Source: Dysgonomonas sp. UBA5412 (GTDB taxonomy: Bacteria > Bacteroidota > Bacteroidia > Bacteroidales > Dysgonomonadaceae). From it: a stretch of DNA of 64,000 nt. Made by a program: the position numbers and the translations under genes. Under the pieces are notes generated by a model. That model did no database searches. It saw only the letters and a program-made list of their open reading frames with translations, and was not told the origin of the DNA. The stretch covers positions 98,456 through 162,455 of the forward strand of contig DHNQ01000010.1 of the NCBI GenBank assembly GCA_002409595.1, written 5' to 3'. This document shows positions 1 to 9,472 of the stretch, in pieces; position 1 is the stretch's first letter, and each line of letters starts with the position of its first letter.

Positions 1-128
1 TTATCTAGGCTATCTTTAAATATATAGAAAGATATCATGTAGGATACATATATAATACCCAAGTCTATCAAAGGAATTAATAGTTTAAAACCCTTGTAGC
101 CGAATATCCTCTCTAAGATTGCGTTCAT
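1..128 (-). CDS. N-terminus of a membrane protein, cut by the window edge
   Basis: On the minus strand an ATG at 128 opens a frame that runs without a stop off the left edge (42 codons). The peptide starts MNAILERIFGYKGFK, followed by a hydrophobic stretch (LLIPLIDLGIIYVSYMISF) typical of a first transmembrane helix. A short basic leader followed by a helix with a conserved Asp resembles the start of polysaccharide-biosynthesis membrane proteins (CapD/FlaA1-like epimerases or polyprenyl-phosphate sugar transferases), but 42 residues cannot decide this. It lies 50 bases downstream of topA on the same strand and could be co-transcribed. The open frame and helix are seen; the family is a guess. 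Confidence 0.5.
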   Translation of the reverse strand, partial: MNAILERIFGYKGFKLLIPLIDLGIIYVSYMISFYIFKDSLD

Positions 129-178
129 TTATTTTAGATTAATTGACTACTATGTAATTATTGGAAATCAGCAGTCTT

Positions 179-2521
179 TTATTTTTTCTTCGTTCTGCCT
201 TTACCCTTTGCTTTTGTTGCCGGCTTAGTTTCAGTTTCATTTACTATTTTCATAGCTGCATCAAAATCTAGGCTTTCCGGAGCAGTTCCCTTAGGTATTT
301 TATAATTACTTTTTTTGTAAGAGATGTATGGCCCATATCTTCCGTTCAGAATTTGCAAATCTTCATCTTCCGTAAAGATTTTTATAAGTTTCTCAGCATC
401 CTTTTTCCTTTTCTCTTCAATGAGAGGGATTGCATCTTCGATGCTCACACTGTAAGGATCATACCCTTTTGACAGTGAAATAAATTTTCCATCATGCTTG
501 ATATACGGTCCAAAACGTCCCGTACTCACACTTACTTCTTTCTCCTCATATTCACCTATTGTACGAGGAAGTTGGAACAATTTGAGAGCCTCTTCGAGTG
601 TTATTGTAGTTATTGATTGATTCTTTTGTAGACCGGCAAATTGGGGTTTTTCTTCATCTTCTTGTACTCCAATCTGTGCCATTGGACCAAAGCGTCCGAT
701 TTTAACAGAAACCTGACGTCCCGTTTTAGGATCTTTACCAAGTATTCTTTCCCCAATCTTATGGTCTGTTTGCATATTTGTTGCAGATTCTACGACCGGG
801 TGAAATACTTTATAAAACTTATCTATCAGTTTTGTCCAATTCTCTTCGCCTTCTGCCACGTGGTCAAATTCTTTCTCCACGTTAGCTGTAAAGTTATAAT
901 CAAGAATATCAGGAAAGTATTCAGTCAAAAAGTCATTGACTACAATACCGGTATCAGTTGGGCATAACTTACCCTTGTCTGCTCCAGTTATTTCTGTTTT
1001 TTCAATATCGGATATCTTGTTCTTTTTTAGAGTCAATATATTATATTTTCTCTCAGTCCCTTCTATATTTGATTTTTCTACATATTCTCGGTTCTGAATA
1101 GTTGAAATAGTAGGAGCGTATGTTGACGGACGTCCTATCCCTAACTCTTCCAGCTTACGTACCAATGCAGCTTCACTATATCTACTCGGACGTTGAGTAA
1201 ATCGTTCTGTAGCTGTGGATTCTTTTAATTCCAGAGTCTCTTTTACTTTGACCGATGGCAATAAGCTTGTATCGCTGTCTATATTTTCGTCATCAGTGCC
1301 TTCGAGATATACATGCAAAAATCCATCGAACTTAATAACTTCTCCTATTGCAGAAAATCTAAGCGTCTTATTATTGGAAATGCCAATCGTTATTGTTGTT
1401 TTTTCCAGTTCAGCATCAGCCATTTGAGAAGCAACTGTTCTTTTCCAAATCAGATCATATAATTTTTTTTCCTGAGCTGTTCCCGATACAGTATGTTCCG
1501 ACATATATGTAGGGCGGATAGCCTCGTGGGCTTCTTGTGCACCTTTACTTTTTGTAGAGAATTTACGTACTTTAGAATATTGCTTACCGTATACCGATTC
1601 TATCTCGTTTCGAGCAGTATTAATTGCTAGGTCAGATAAATTGACTGAGTCGGTACGCATATATGTGATTTTCCCCGACTCGTATAGCTTTTGAGCTACC
1701 ATCATTGTCATTGATACGGGGAAGCCTAATTTACGAGATGCTTCTTGTTGTAATGTAGAAGTAGTGAAAGGTGCAGCCGGAGATTTTTTCATTGGCTTGG
1801 TTTCCACATCTTCTACTACAAATGATGCGTCTTCCAAACTTTTAAGAAAATCAAGAGCTTCTTCTTTTGTTTTGAGACGTTTGTTTAGTTCTGTTTTTAT
1901 TTCTGTTTCCACTCCATTTTCTTTGGTAATGAAAATGGCTGTAACTCGATATGATGCTTCTGCCTTAAATGCTTGAATTTCTCTTTCTCTCTCTACAATA
2001 AGTCTTACTGCTACCGACTGTACACGACCTGCTGATAATGCCGGCTTTACTTTGCGCCAAAGTACCGGCGATAGTTCAAATCCTACAATGCGATCCAATA
2101 CACGGCGGGCTTGCTGTGCATCTACTAGGTTTATATCTATTTTTCGTGGATTTTCTATAGCATGCAGTATCGCATCCTTAGTTATTTCATGGAATGCAAT
2201 TCTCTTGGTTTTCTTTTCGTCAAGCTTAAGCGTTTTAAATAAGTGCCATGATATTGCTTCTCCTTCCCGGTCTTCATCGGAAGCCAGCCATACTGTTTCA
2301 GCGTCTTTTGCTGCTTTTTTTAGCTCGTCTACCACCTTTTTTTTGTCGCTCGGAACTTCATATATAGGTGTAAAGCCATTGTCTATATCAATTCCAAGGT
2401 CTTTTTTCTTCAAATCTCGTATATGTCCATAGCTAGACATAACTTTGAAATCTTTACCCAGAAATTTTTCAATGGTTTTGGCTTTTGCCGGAGACTCAAC
2501 TATCACTAAATTTTTTTGCAT
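179..2521 (-). CDS. topA: DNA topoisomerase I (type IA)
   Basis: Relaxes negative supercoils through a transient 5'-phosphotyrosine break in one strand. The 780-residue protein opens with the Toprim domain (LVIVESPAKAKTIEKFLG, residues 5-22, and the acidic motif DEDREGE at 82-88). The catalytic tyrosine is Y287 in the motif ITYMRTDS. The C-terminus has no Cys4 zinc fingers; it has repeats around GRFGPMAQIG, GRFGPYIKHDG and GRYGPYISYKK and a basic tail (KAKGKGRTKKK). Zinc-less repeat tails are usual in Bacteroidetes enzymes. A promoter-like TACTTTTG lies 84 bases upstream on the minus strand. Identification is secure. Confidence 0.98.
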   Translation of the reverse strand: MQKNLVIVESPAKAKTIEKFLGKDFKVMSSYGHIRDLKKKDLGIDIDNGFTPIYEVPSDKKKVVDELKKAAKDAETVWLASDEDREGEAISWHLFKTLKLDEKKTKRIAFHEITKDAILHAIENPRKIDINLVDAQQARRVLDRIVGFELSPVLWRKVKPALSAGRVQSVAVRLIVEREREIQAFKAEASYRVTAIFITKENGVETEIKTELNKRLKTKEEALDFLKSLEDASFVVEDVETKPMKKSPAAPFTTSTLQQEASRKLGFPVSMTMMVAQKLYESGKITYMRTDSVNLSDLAINTARNEIESVYGKQYSKVRKFSTKSKGAQEAHEAIRPTYMSEHTVSGTAQEKKLYDLIWKRTVASQMADAELEKTTITIGISNNKTLRFSAIGEVIKFDGFLHVYLEGTDDENIDSDTSLLPSVKVKETLELKESTATERFTQRPSRYSEAALVRKLEELGIGRPSTYAPTISTIQNREYVEKSNIEGTERKYNILTLKKNKISDIEKTEITGADKGKLCPTDTGIVVNDFLTEYFPDILDYNFTANVEKEFDHVAEGEENWTKLIDKFYKVFHPVVESATNMQTDHKIGERILGKDPKTGRQVSVKIGRFGPMAQIGVQEDEEKPQFAGLQKNQSITTITLEEALKLFQLPRTIGEYEEKEVSVSTGRFGPYIKHDGKFISLSKGYDPYSVSIEDAIPLIEEKRKKDAEKLIKIFTEDEDLQILNGRYGPYISYKKSNYKIPKGTAPESLDFDAAMKIVNETETKPATKAKGKGRTKKK

Positions 2522-2604
2522 ATTGAGGCTTGTCTTGTATTATTAAGGCAAGTCGTTATATATAAAGACTTACTTATAATATATTATTTTACTCTATTGA
2601 ACCG

Positions 2605-2612
2605 CAAAAGTA
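2605..2612 (-). promoter_or_regulatory. Bacteroidetes -7 element, likely topA promoter
   Basis: Minus-strand TACTTTTG matches the Bacteroidetes -7 consensus TAnnTTTG and lies in the divergent gap 84 bases upstream of the topA start. I see no clear TTTG at the -33 position. Confidence 0.45.
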
Positions 2613-2708
2613 ATGATTTTGTTTTAAAAAGTAGTATAAAAAAGATTTGATGCGTTGTACTTTATCTTTATTTGGATAAGATATGGGTCAGCTCTCATAA
2701 TTTATCTT

Positions 2709-2716
2709 TAAATTTG
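2709..2716 (+). promoter_or_regulatory. Bacteroidetes -7 element before the sulfatase gene
   Basis: TAAATTTG matches TAnnTTTG and ends 30 bases before the ATG at 2747. No convincing -33 element is visible. Confidence 0.45.
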
Positions 2717-2746
2717 CCGCCTTTATTCAATCGAATATAAAACTAA

Positions 2747-4714
2747 ATGAAAAAAATAAAGATTAATATTCTATATGTAATATCAATACATATTCTCGCC
2801 TTGATATTTATGACATTGCAAAGGGTAATATTACTTGCTACCAACTTGCAACATATTGCCGATGTAGATTCTAAATTAAGCTGGGTATCGTCGGCTCTGC
2901 TCAGGGGAGTTTGGTTTGATAATGTGATTGCTTGCTATATTTCTGCTTTGCCTTTAATTATATTATCTGTATTGGGGCTTTGTAATATTTCTAAAAAAGG
3001 AATATTCAACGTGTTCAATATATATTATATTATAATATATACTCTGGTTTTTGCTATAGGTATTGCAGATATACCTTATTTCAATTACTTTTTTAAACAT
3101 CTTAACGCCTCTATTTTCAATTGGAATGAAGAGGGTAATGTAACTGCCGGAATGATACTTGAAGAAGCTTCCTATTACATATATATGGTTTTGTTTGTAA
3201 TAGCTATCATTCTTTTTGGTTATCTGGTGTTTACGATAAGCAAACGATTGCTGAGAAAAGATCAACAAAATATAAAAGCAAAGCAATATCTCATTTATGT
3301 GCCTGTCTGTTTAATCATTATGTTTTTGTGTCTGTTTGGAATCAGAGGTCGTTTTGGTTATAATCCGATAAGAACCAGCCAGGCTTATTTTTGTGATAAC
3401 TCGTTTCTTAACCAATTAGGCATAAATCCATCTTTTTACTTTATGAGAGATGTAATGGAATCTTCGAAATCTCATCACAATCTGGATGCCCTCATCTCTG
3501 AAAGTGATGCTATATCCCTTATGCAGCAGGAGCTTGGCATATCTCAGAATGGGCAAAAGGAATATGTGTTTACGAGAAATGTTATTGCCGAAGGTACTCC
3601 CAAAGATATGAATGTAGTGTTGATTTTGATGGAGTCTATGTCTTACGATCTATTGAATGTTCGTGAGAATGGAAAAGAAATTACTCCTTGCTTAAATAAA
3701 CTAATAGATAAGTCATACTTCTTCGATAATTTCTATTCGGTAGGTACACATACCAATCACGGTATATTGGCTACGTTGTATGGTTTGCCTGCACTTTCGG
3801 ATCACAATATGATGAAGAATGTAGATATCCCTTTGTGTGAAGGGGTACCGTATATTTTACAACAGAAGAATTATAGGACAATGTTTTTTATGACACACGA
3901 AGCCCAGTATGACAATATGAATGCTTTCTTGCTCGAAAACGGCATTGAGGAAGTGTATTCACAAGAGAATTATCCGCGTGAAAAGCGCAGGAATAGCTTC
4001 GGTGTGTCAGACGATTATCTGTTCGAATACGGTTTGAAGAAAATTACTGAGAAATCAAAAGATGAAAAGCCTTTCTTTGCTACTTTACTTACTATTAGCA
4101 ACCATCCTCCGTATGTTGTACCCGATGCATTTAAAGGGATAAGTGACAATGGTCAATATCAGATTGTTGCTTTTGCAGACAATGCAATAGGACAGTTTAT
4201 GCAAGAAGCAGAAAAAGAAGAATGGTTTAATAATACAATCTTTATCTTACTCGGAGATCATGGTAAGATAGTCGGGTCTCAGACCTACGAAATGCCATTG
4301 TCTTACAATCATGTACCATGTATTATTTATTCTCCAAAGTTTCATGATGCTCCTCGGCGATTTCAACAATTAGGAGAGCAAGTCGACGTTTTACCTACGC
4401 TGCTAGGTCTATTGAACCAATCATACGAGAATAGAACTTTTGGAGTTGATTTGTTTAGAGAAAAGAGACCTTATGTGTTCTTCTCGTCCGATGATGCGTT
4501 GGGCTGTATAAGTCCGGAATATTTTTTTACACATAATTTTAAAACTAAAGTAGAGGGTTTGTACCGATATCCTGAAAATAGTTCTGAGAATATGATTTCC
4601 TCTCATCAAGCAGAGGCAGATACGATGCGTACATACTCTGCGGCTATGTTTCAGACGGCAAGTTATATGTTCAAAAATAAATTAACCCGTGCTGAAATGG
4701 ATAGAAAGAAGTAA
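2747..4714 (+). CDS. LTA synthase-like membrane sulfatase (alkaline phosphatase superfamily)
   Basis: A 655-residue protein with about five N-terminal transmembrane helices (residues 5-210) followed by an extracytoplasmic sulfatase-type domain. Visible motifs are LILMESMSYD (metal-binding Glu), VGTHTNHG at 332-339 with candidate catalytic threonines T334 and T336, FATLLTISNHPPY, and FILLGDHGK near the C-terminus. This architecture belongs to the LtaS/OpgB/EptA-like group, which transfers phosphoglycerol or phosphoethanolamine from phospholipid to an envelope polymer. In a Gram-negative bacterium the acceptor is unlikely to be lipoteichoic acid; a surface glycan or lipid A is more likely. It stands alone, divergent from topA. 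The family is clear, the substrate unknown. Confidence 0.88.
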   Translation: MKKIKINILYVISIHILALIFMTLQRVILLATNLQHIADVDSKLSWVSSALLRGVWFDNVIACYISALPLIILSVLGLCNISKKGIFNVFNIYYIIIYTLVFAIGIADIPYFNYFFKHLNASIFNWNEEGNVTAGMILEEASYYIYMVLFVIAIILFGYLVFTISKRLLRKDQQNIKAKQYLIYVPVCLIIMFLCLFGIRGRFGYNPIRTSQAYFCDNSFLNQLGINPSFYFMRDVMESSKSHHNLDALISESDAISLMQQELGISQNGQKEYVFTRNVIAEGTPKDMNVVLILMESMSYDLLNVRENGKEITPCLNKLIDKSYFFDNFYSVGTHTNHGILATLYGLPALSDHNMMKNVDIPLCEGVPYILQQKNYRTMFFMTHEAQYDNMNAFLLENGIEEVYSQENYPREKRRNSFGVSDDYLFEYGLKKITEKSKDEKPFFATLLTISNHPPYVVPDAFKGISDNGQYQIVAFADNAIGQFMQEAEKEEWFNNTIFILLGDHGKIVGSQTYEMPLSYNHVPCIIYSPKFHDAPRRFQQLGEQVDVLPTLLGLLNQSYENRTFGVDLFREKRPYVFFSSDDALGCISPEYFFTHNFKTKVEGLYRYPENSSENMISSHQAEADTMRTYSAAMFQTASYMFKNKLTRAEMDRKK

Positions 4715-4847
4715 AATATACTTTCAATTTTAGTTGTTTTTTATATACGATAATCGCGATTGACTGTGCTAAATGGCATTCTTTGTATATATAAATTTAT
4801 CTTCTAAATAACTTGTAACTTGTATCTGGCAACTTGCAACTTTTTAC

Positions 4848-4855
4848 TATCTTTG
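4848..4855 (+). promoter_or_regulatory. Bacteroidetes -7 element, likely ileS promoter
   Basis: TATCTTTG matches TAnnTTTG and ends 35 bases before the ileS ATG. The nearest upstream TTG triplets are not at the ideal 19-21 base spacing. Confidence 0.5.
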
Positions 4856-4890
4856 TCCTCAATTTTTTTAAGGAAGTTTAAATACACACT

Positions 4891-7800
4891 ATGAGCAAGC
4901 AGTTTTCTGAATACAATAGGTTTAACCTATCCGATATCAATAAAGAAATATTGGAGAAATGGGATAAAGAGAACATATTCCAACAGAGTCTGGATATGCG
5001 TGCCGGAGCACCATCATTTGTCTTTTACGAAGGACCTCCGTCTGCTAACGGAATGCCCGGTATTCATCATGTAATGGCACGTGCCGTAAAAGATATTTTT
5101 TGCCGTTACAAGACAATGAAAGGCTTCTTGGTAAATCGTAAAGCCGGTTGGGATACTCATGGATTGCCGGTTGAACTTGCTGTTGAGAAAAAACTGGGTA
5201 TAACAAAAGAAGATATTGGAAAGAAAATATCTGTACAAGAATATAATGATGCCTGCCGTAAGGAGGTAATGAAATATACAGGTGAGTGGGAAAACCTTAC
5301 TCGCATTATGGGATATTGGGTCGATATGAAAGACCCGTATATCACTTATGATAGTCGCTACATAGAAACATTATGGTTCTTGCTGAAAGAATTGTATAAA
5401 AAAGGATTCTTATATAAAGGATATACAATACAACCATATTCGCCAGCTGCCGGTACCGGATTAAGTACTCACGAGCTAAATCAACCTGGAGCATATCGCG
5501 ATGTAAAAGATACGACTTGTGTAGCTCAGTTTAAAATAAAGTCGCCAAAAGCGGAGATGTCTCAGTTTGGAGAAGCTTATTTCCTTGCATGGACTACTAC
5601 TCCTTGGACTTTGCCTTCGAATACAGCATTGGCTGTGGGACCCGATATTACATATGTAGCTGTTCAAACATATAATCCTTATACTGGAAACAAGATGACT
5701 GCTGTAATGGCAAAATCTCTTCTTTACAGTATGTTTAATGAGAAAGCTAAAGATGTATCTCTTGACGAATATAAGCAAGGAGATAAACTGATCCCTTATA
5801 ATGTAATAGGAGAATGGAAAGGGCGAGATCTTGCCGGCATGGAATATGAACAACTTATACCTTGGGTCAATCCCGGTGAAAATGCGTTTAAAGTTCTTAC
5901 GGGAGATTTTGTTACTACCGAAGATGGTACAGGTATCGTACATATAGCACCTACATTTGGTGCAGATGATGCCAGAGTGGCAAAAGCTAATGATGTTCCT
6001 GCTCTGTTGCTTTTGGATAAGGATGGCAACCAACGTCCGATGGTAGACCTTACCGGAAAATATTTCCGGATAGAAGATCTTGATTCTGAGTATTTGAAAG
6101 CAAATGTAAATGTAGATTTATATAAAGAGTATGCCGGACGCTATGTCAAGAATGAATATGACGATACATTACCTGCCGATGCCAATACTTTAGATATTGA
6201 TATTTGTGTGATGTTGAAGCTGGCAAATCAGGCTTTCAAAATAGAACGTCATGTGCATAATTACCCTCATTGTTGGCGTACCGATAAACCGGTGCTTTAC
6301 TATCCGTTAGACAGTTGGTTTATACGGACTACTGCTAGCCGCGATCGATTGATAGAATTGAATAAAACAATCAACTGGAAGCCTGAATCTACAGGGTCGG
6401 GACGTTTTGGAAAATGGCTTGAGAATCTTCAAGACTGGAATCTTAGTCGTAGTCGTTATTGGGGAACTCCGCTACCAATCTGGAGAACAGAAGATGGTAA
6501 AGAAGAAAAATGTATAGGTTCTGTAAAAGAACTATATACAGAAATGCAGAAAGCAATAGAAGCTGGCTTTATGACAGAAATGCCATGGACGGGTTTTGAG
6601 CTTGGTAATCTGGATAAAGCTAATTATGAGAAGCTTGACCTTCATCGCCCTTATGTAGATAATATTATATTAGTTTCGGATTCGGGTCAACCGATGAAAC
6701 GCGAAACTGATCTTATAGATGTATGGTTCGATTCGGGTGCGATGCCTTTCGCTCAAGTATTTTATCCTAATATATCGGAAGACGAGTTTAAGAAAGTCTA
6801 TCCGGCTGATTTCATTGCAGAAGGCGTAGACCAAACGCGAGGTTGGTTCTTTACGTTGCATGCAATCTCTACTATGTTTAAGGATAGTATAGCATTTAAG
6901 AATGTAATTTCCAACGGTCTTGTATTAGATAAGAACGGTATGAAGATGTCGAAACGTTTAGGAAATGCTGTCGATCCGTTTTCTACAATAGATAAATATG
7001 GCTCAGACCCTTTACGTTGGTATATGATAACTAATGCTTCGCCTTGGGATAATCTGAAGTTTGATATAGAAGGAGTTGAAGAAGTACGTCGCAAGTTCTT
7101 TGGTACATTATACAATACTTATTCGTTCTTTGCACTTTATGCCAATGTGGATAAATTCACTTTTAGCGAAGATTTAATCCCGGTGGATCAAAGACCGGAA
7201 ATAGATCGATGGGTAATCTCATTACTGAATACATTGGTTAAAGATGTTGATGAATATTATGAGGCTTATGAACCTACAAAGGCAGGGCGTGCAATCTCAG
7301 ATTTTGTAAATGACAATTTGAGTAACTGGTATGTTCGTCTCAACAGAAAACGCTTTTGGGGTGGTGAAATGACAAAGGATAAATTGTCTGCCTATCAGAC
7401 TCTTTATACATGTCTTGAGACTGTGGCTAAACTAATGTCTCCTATATCTCCATTCTATGCAGATAAGCTTTATTGTGATCTGATTGCAGTAACAGAACGA
7501 GATAATGTTTCTTCAGTGCATTTAGCAAATTTCCCTTCGTATGAACCATTAGTGGTTGATAAGCGTTTAGAGGAGCGTATGCAAATAGCACAAGATATTT
7601 CATCAGCAGTTTTGGCTCTTCGCCGTAAGGAAAGTGTGAAAGTACGTCAGCCTTTGATGCAGATAATGATTCCGATTCTGAATAAATCTCAGGAAGAAGA
7701 TATTGAAGCTGTTCGTGATTTGATATTAGGAGAAGTTAATGTTAAGAAATTGACATACGTAGGAGGCTCTGATGGTATTTTTGTGAAGAAGGTAAAACCC

Positions 7801-8304
7801 GATTTTAAAAAATTAGGACCAAGATATGGAAAGATAATGAAACAATTGGCTGTTGAGGTTCAAAGCATGTCTCAAGATGCGATTGCTTCGTTAGAAAAGG
7901 AAGGACAATATACTTTTGCGATAGAAGGTCAACAAGCTACTATTGAACTGCCTGATGTAGAGATTATATCGGAAGATATACCAGGATGGTTAGTTGCAAA
8001 TGCAGGGAAGTTGACTGTTGCTTTAGATGTTACAGTAACAGACGATTTGAAAAAAGAAGGTATTGCCCGCGAACTTATAAATCGCATTCAGAATATACGC
8101 AAATCGAATGGTTATGATATAACCGATAGGATTAATGTAAGAATATCGGATGTTGAGCAGGTAAAAGCAGCGGTGTCTGAATATAAAGATTACATCGCAT
8201 CACAAGTTTTGGCCGATAGTGTAGAACTAGCTGATGTTTCGAATGGACAAGAAATAGATCTGGATGATTATATTTTGACTGTATCTGTCGATAAAGTCGG
8301 ATAA
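4891..8304 (+). CDS. ileS: Isoleucyl-tRNA synthetase
   Basis: Charges tRNA-Ile with isoleucine and edits mischarged valine. The 1137-residue class I synthetase shows the ATP-site signature as PPSANGMPGIHHV (residues 49-61), a CP1 editing region (FLAWTTTPWTLPSNTAL and GTGIVHIAPTFGADD), DVWFDSGAMPF, and the lid motif GMKMSKRLGNAVDP. The tRNA anticodon-binding domain follows. It is longer than E. coli IleS (about 940) and ends without an obvious Cys4 zinc site, which fits the long eukaryote-like type common in Bacteroidetes. It heads a run of plus-strand genes with the DksA-like protein, lspA and the DUF4296 lipoprotein. Confidence 0.98.
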   Translation: MSKQFSEYNRFNLSDINKEILEKWDKENIFQQSLDMRAGAPSFVFYEGPPSANGMPGIHHVMARAVKDIFCRYKTMKGFLVNRKAGWDTHGLPVELAVEKKLGITKEDIGKKISVQEYNDACRKEVMKYTGEWENLTRIMGYWVDMKDPYITYDSRYIETLWFLLKELYKKGFLYKGYTIQPYSPAAGTGLSTHELNQPGAYRDVKDTTCVAQFKIKSPKAEMSQFGEAYFLAWTTTPWTLPSNTALAVGPDITYVAVQTYNPYTGNKMTAVMAKSLLYSMFNEKAKDVSLDEYKQGDKLIPYNVIGEWKGRDLAGMEYEQLIPWVNPGENAFKVLTGDFVTTEDGTGIVHIAPTFGADDARVAKANDVPALLLLDKDGNQRPMVDLTGKYFRIEDLDSEYLKANVNVDLYKEYAGRYVKNEYDDTLPADANTLDIDICVMLKLANQAFKIERHVHNYPHCWRTDKPVLYYPLDSWFIRTTASRDRLIELNKTINWKPESTGSGRFGKWLENLQDWNLSRSRYWGTPLPIWRTEDGKEEKCIGSVKELYTEMQKAIEAGFMTEMPWTGFELGNLDKANYEKLDLHRPYVDNIILVSDSGQPMKRETDLIDVWFDSGAMPFAQVFYPNISEDEFKKVYPADFIAEGVDQTRGWFFTLHAISTMFKDSIAFKNVISNGLVLDKNGMKMSKRLGNAVDPFSTIDKYGSDPLRWYMITNASPWDNLKFDIEGVEEVRRKFFGTLYNTYSFFALYANVDKFTFSEDLIPVDQRPEIDRWVISLLNTLVKDVDEYYEAYEPTKAGRAISDFVNDNLSNWYVRLNRKRFWGGEMTKDKLSAYQTLYTCLETVAKLMSPISPFYADKLYCDLIAVTERDNVSSVHLANFPSYEPLVVDKRLEERMQIAQDISSAVLALRRKESVKVRQPLMQIMIPILNKSQEEDIEAVRDLILGEVNVKKLTYVGGSDGIFVKKVKPDFKKLGPRYGKIMKQLAVEVQSMSQDAIASLEKEGQYTFAIEGQQATIELPDVEIISEDIPGWLVANAGKLTVALDVTVTDDLKKEGIARELINRIQNIRKSNGYDITDRINVRISDVEQVKAAVSEYKDYIASQVLADSVELADVSNGQEIDLDDYILTVSVDKVG

Positions 8305-8366
8305 AACGATTATCTTTAGTAAAATTACAAATAGAACAGGATGTTTAACTTTTTAAAATTAAAGTT

Positions 8367-8747
8367 ATGGCAGAAAAAACAAGATACACGGATGAGGAAT
8401 TAAAAGAATTCCGCGATATTATTATGGAAAAGTTAGAGAAGGCTCGCAAAGAATATGAAGAGCTGAGAGCTGCTATAACCAATACCGATGGTAATGATGT
8501 TACTGATACATCGCCTACCTTTAAAGTTTTGGAAGAGGGAGCATCTACCTTGTCAAAAGAAGAGGCCGGACGTTTGGCTCAACGCCAGATGAAGTTTATA
8601 CAAAACTTACAATCGGCACTTATTCGCATCGAGAATAAAACGTATGGTATTTGCCGCGAAACAGGCAAGCTTATACCAAAAGAGCGCTTGCGTGCAGTAC
8701 CTCATGCTACTCTTAGCATCGAAGCTAAAAATAGCGGTGTTAAATAA
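8367..8747 (+). CDS. DksA/TraR-family protein with a reduced zinc finger
   Basis: A 126-residue protein with an N-terminal coiled-coil-like helix rich in K, E and R (residues 5-38) and a C-terminal DksA/TraR segment (RIENKTYGICRETGKLIP, then PKERLRAVPHATLSIEAK). DksA-type proteins bind RNA polymerase through the secondary channel and adjust initiation, often with ppGpp. Canonical family members carry four zinc cysteines; here only one Cys is present (in YGICRETG), so zinc is probably not bound. It starts 62 bases after ileS and is followed by lspA, a gene order I recognise from other Bacteroidales. Whether it acts as a true DksA is inference. Confidence 0.85.
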   Translation: MAEKTRYTDEELKEFRDIIMEKLEKARKEYEELRAAITNTDGNDVTDTSPTFKVLEEGASTLSKEEAGRLAQRQMKFIQNLQSALIRIENKTYGICRETGKLIPKERLRAVPHATLSIEAKNSGVK

Positions 8748-8770
8748 CGAATAAGATGAATTATGGGAAT

Positions 8771-8807
8771 GAAGAAAAAATAGATGCGTAAAACTTCTGT
8801 TTTTTCT
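8771..8807 (+). terminator. Weak A/T-rich hairpin between the DksA-like gene and lspA
   Basis: GAAGAAAAAA (8771-8780) pairs with TTTTTTCTTC (8798-8807) around a 17-base loop. The stem is mostly A-T and would be weak; it may attenuate rather than end transcription. Confidence 0.2.
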
Positions 8808-8843
8808 TCGTTTTCTTTAAGGCAATAAGTTAAAGTTTAATAT

Positions 8844-9470
8844 ATGGATAATAAAAATAGAGGACTGGTTGCAATACTGGTTATAGCCTTAGTTATAATT
8901 GTAGATCAAGCCTCTAAGATTTGGGTTAAAACCAATATGTCGCTATATGAAAGTATTGAAGTTTTCAATTGGTTTAAAATCTATTTTGTAGAGAATAATG
9001 GTATGGCTTTTGGTATGGAAGTTGGAGGGAAATTGTTTCTATCCCTATTTCGGATCATTGCTATATTCTTTATCGGATATTATCTGTATACATTGGTGAA
9101 AAATCAATATTCGAAAGGTTATATTGCTTGTGTTGCCCTTATTTTAGCAGGAGCTTTTGGGAATATAATTGATAGTATATTCTATGGAGAAATATTTTCA
9201 GCCAGTTATCAGGGACATGTTGCATCATTTGTTTCTCTCGGCGAGGGATATTCCAGTTGGTTGCATGGAAAAGTTGTAGATATGCTTTATTTTCCATTGA
9301 TTAATGGTACATTTCCATCCTGGTTTCCAGTTTGGGGTGGAGAAGATTTTATATTCTTTAGCCCTATATTCAATATTGCCGATTCTGCTATTACAGTAGG
9401 TATTTTTCTTCTTCTTATTTTTTACCATAAGACATTATCAGTATCTTTGGAAAAAAAAGATAGAACCTGA
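8844..9470 (+). CDS. lspA: Signal peptidase II (lipoprotein signal peptidase)
   Basis: An inner-membrane aspartic protease that removes signal peptides from diacylglyceryl-modified prolipoproteins. The 208-residue protein has four hydrophobic helices and the family motifs: VDQASKIWVK near the start, ENNGMAFGM, the catalytic Asp region GAFGNIIDSIFYG, and the second catalytic Asp region FNIADSAITVG. It is longer than E. coli LspA (164) because of an insertion between the two catalytic regions (about residues 117-165), as in other Bacteroidetes. The downstream DUF4296 lipoprotein begins 2 bases after its stop, so the two are translationally close. Confidence 0.96.
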   Translation: MDNKNRGLVAILVIALVIIVDQASKIWVKTNMSLYESIEVFNWFKIYFVENNGMAFGMEVGGKLFLSLFRIIAIFFIGYYLYTLVKNQYSKGYIACVALILAGAFGNIIDSIFYGEIFSASYQGHVASFVSLGEGYSSWLHGKVVDMLYFPLINGTFPSWFPVWGGEDFIFFSPIFNIADSAITVGIFLLLIFYHKTLSVSLEKKDRT

Positions 9471-9472
9471 TT

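Noticed and set aside
641..967. Plus-strand open frames inside topA (also near 1215, 1764 and 2052)
   Set aside because: They lie opposite a clearly functional topA and show no family features; shadows of the real gene.
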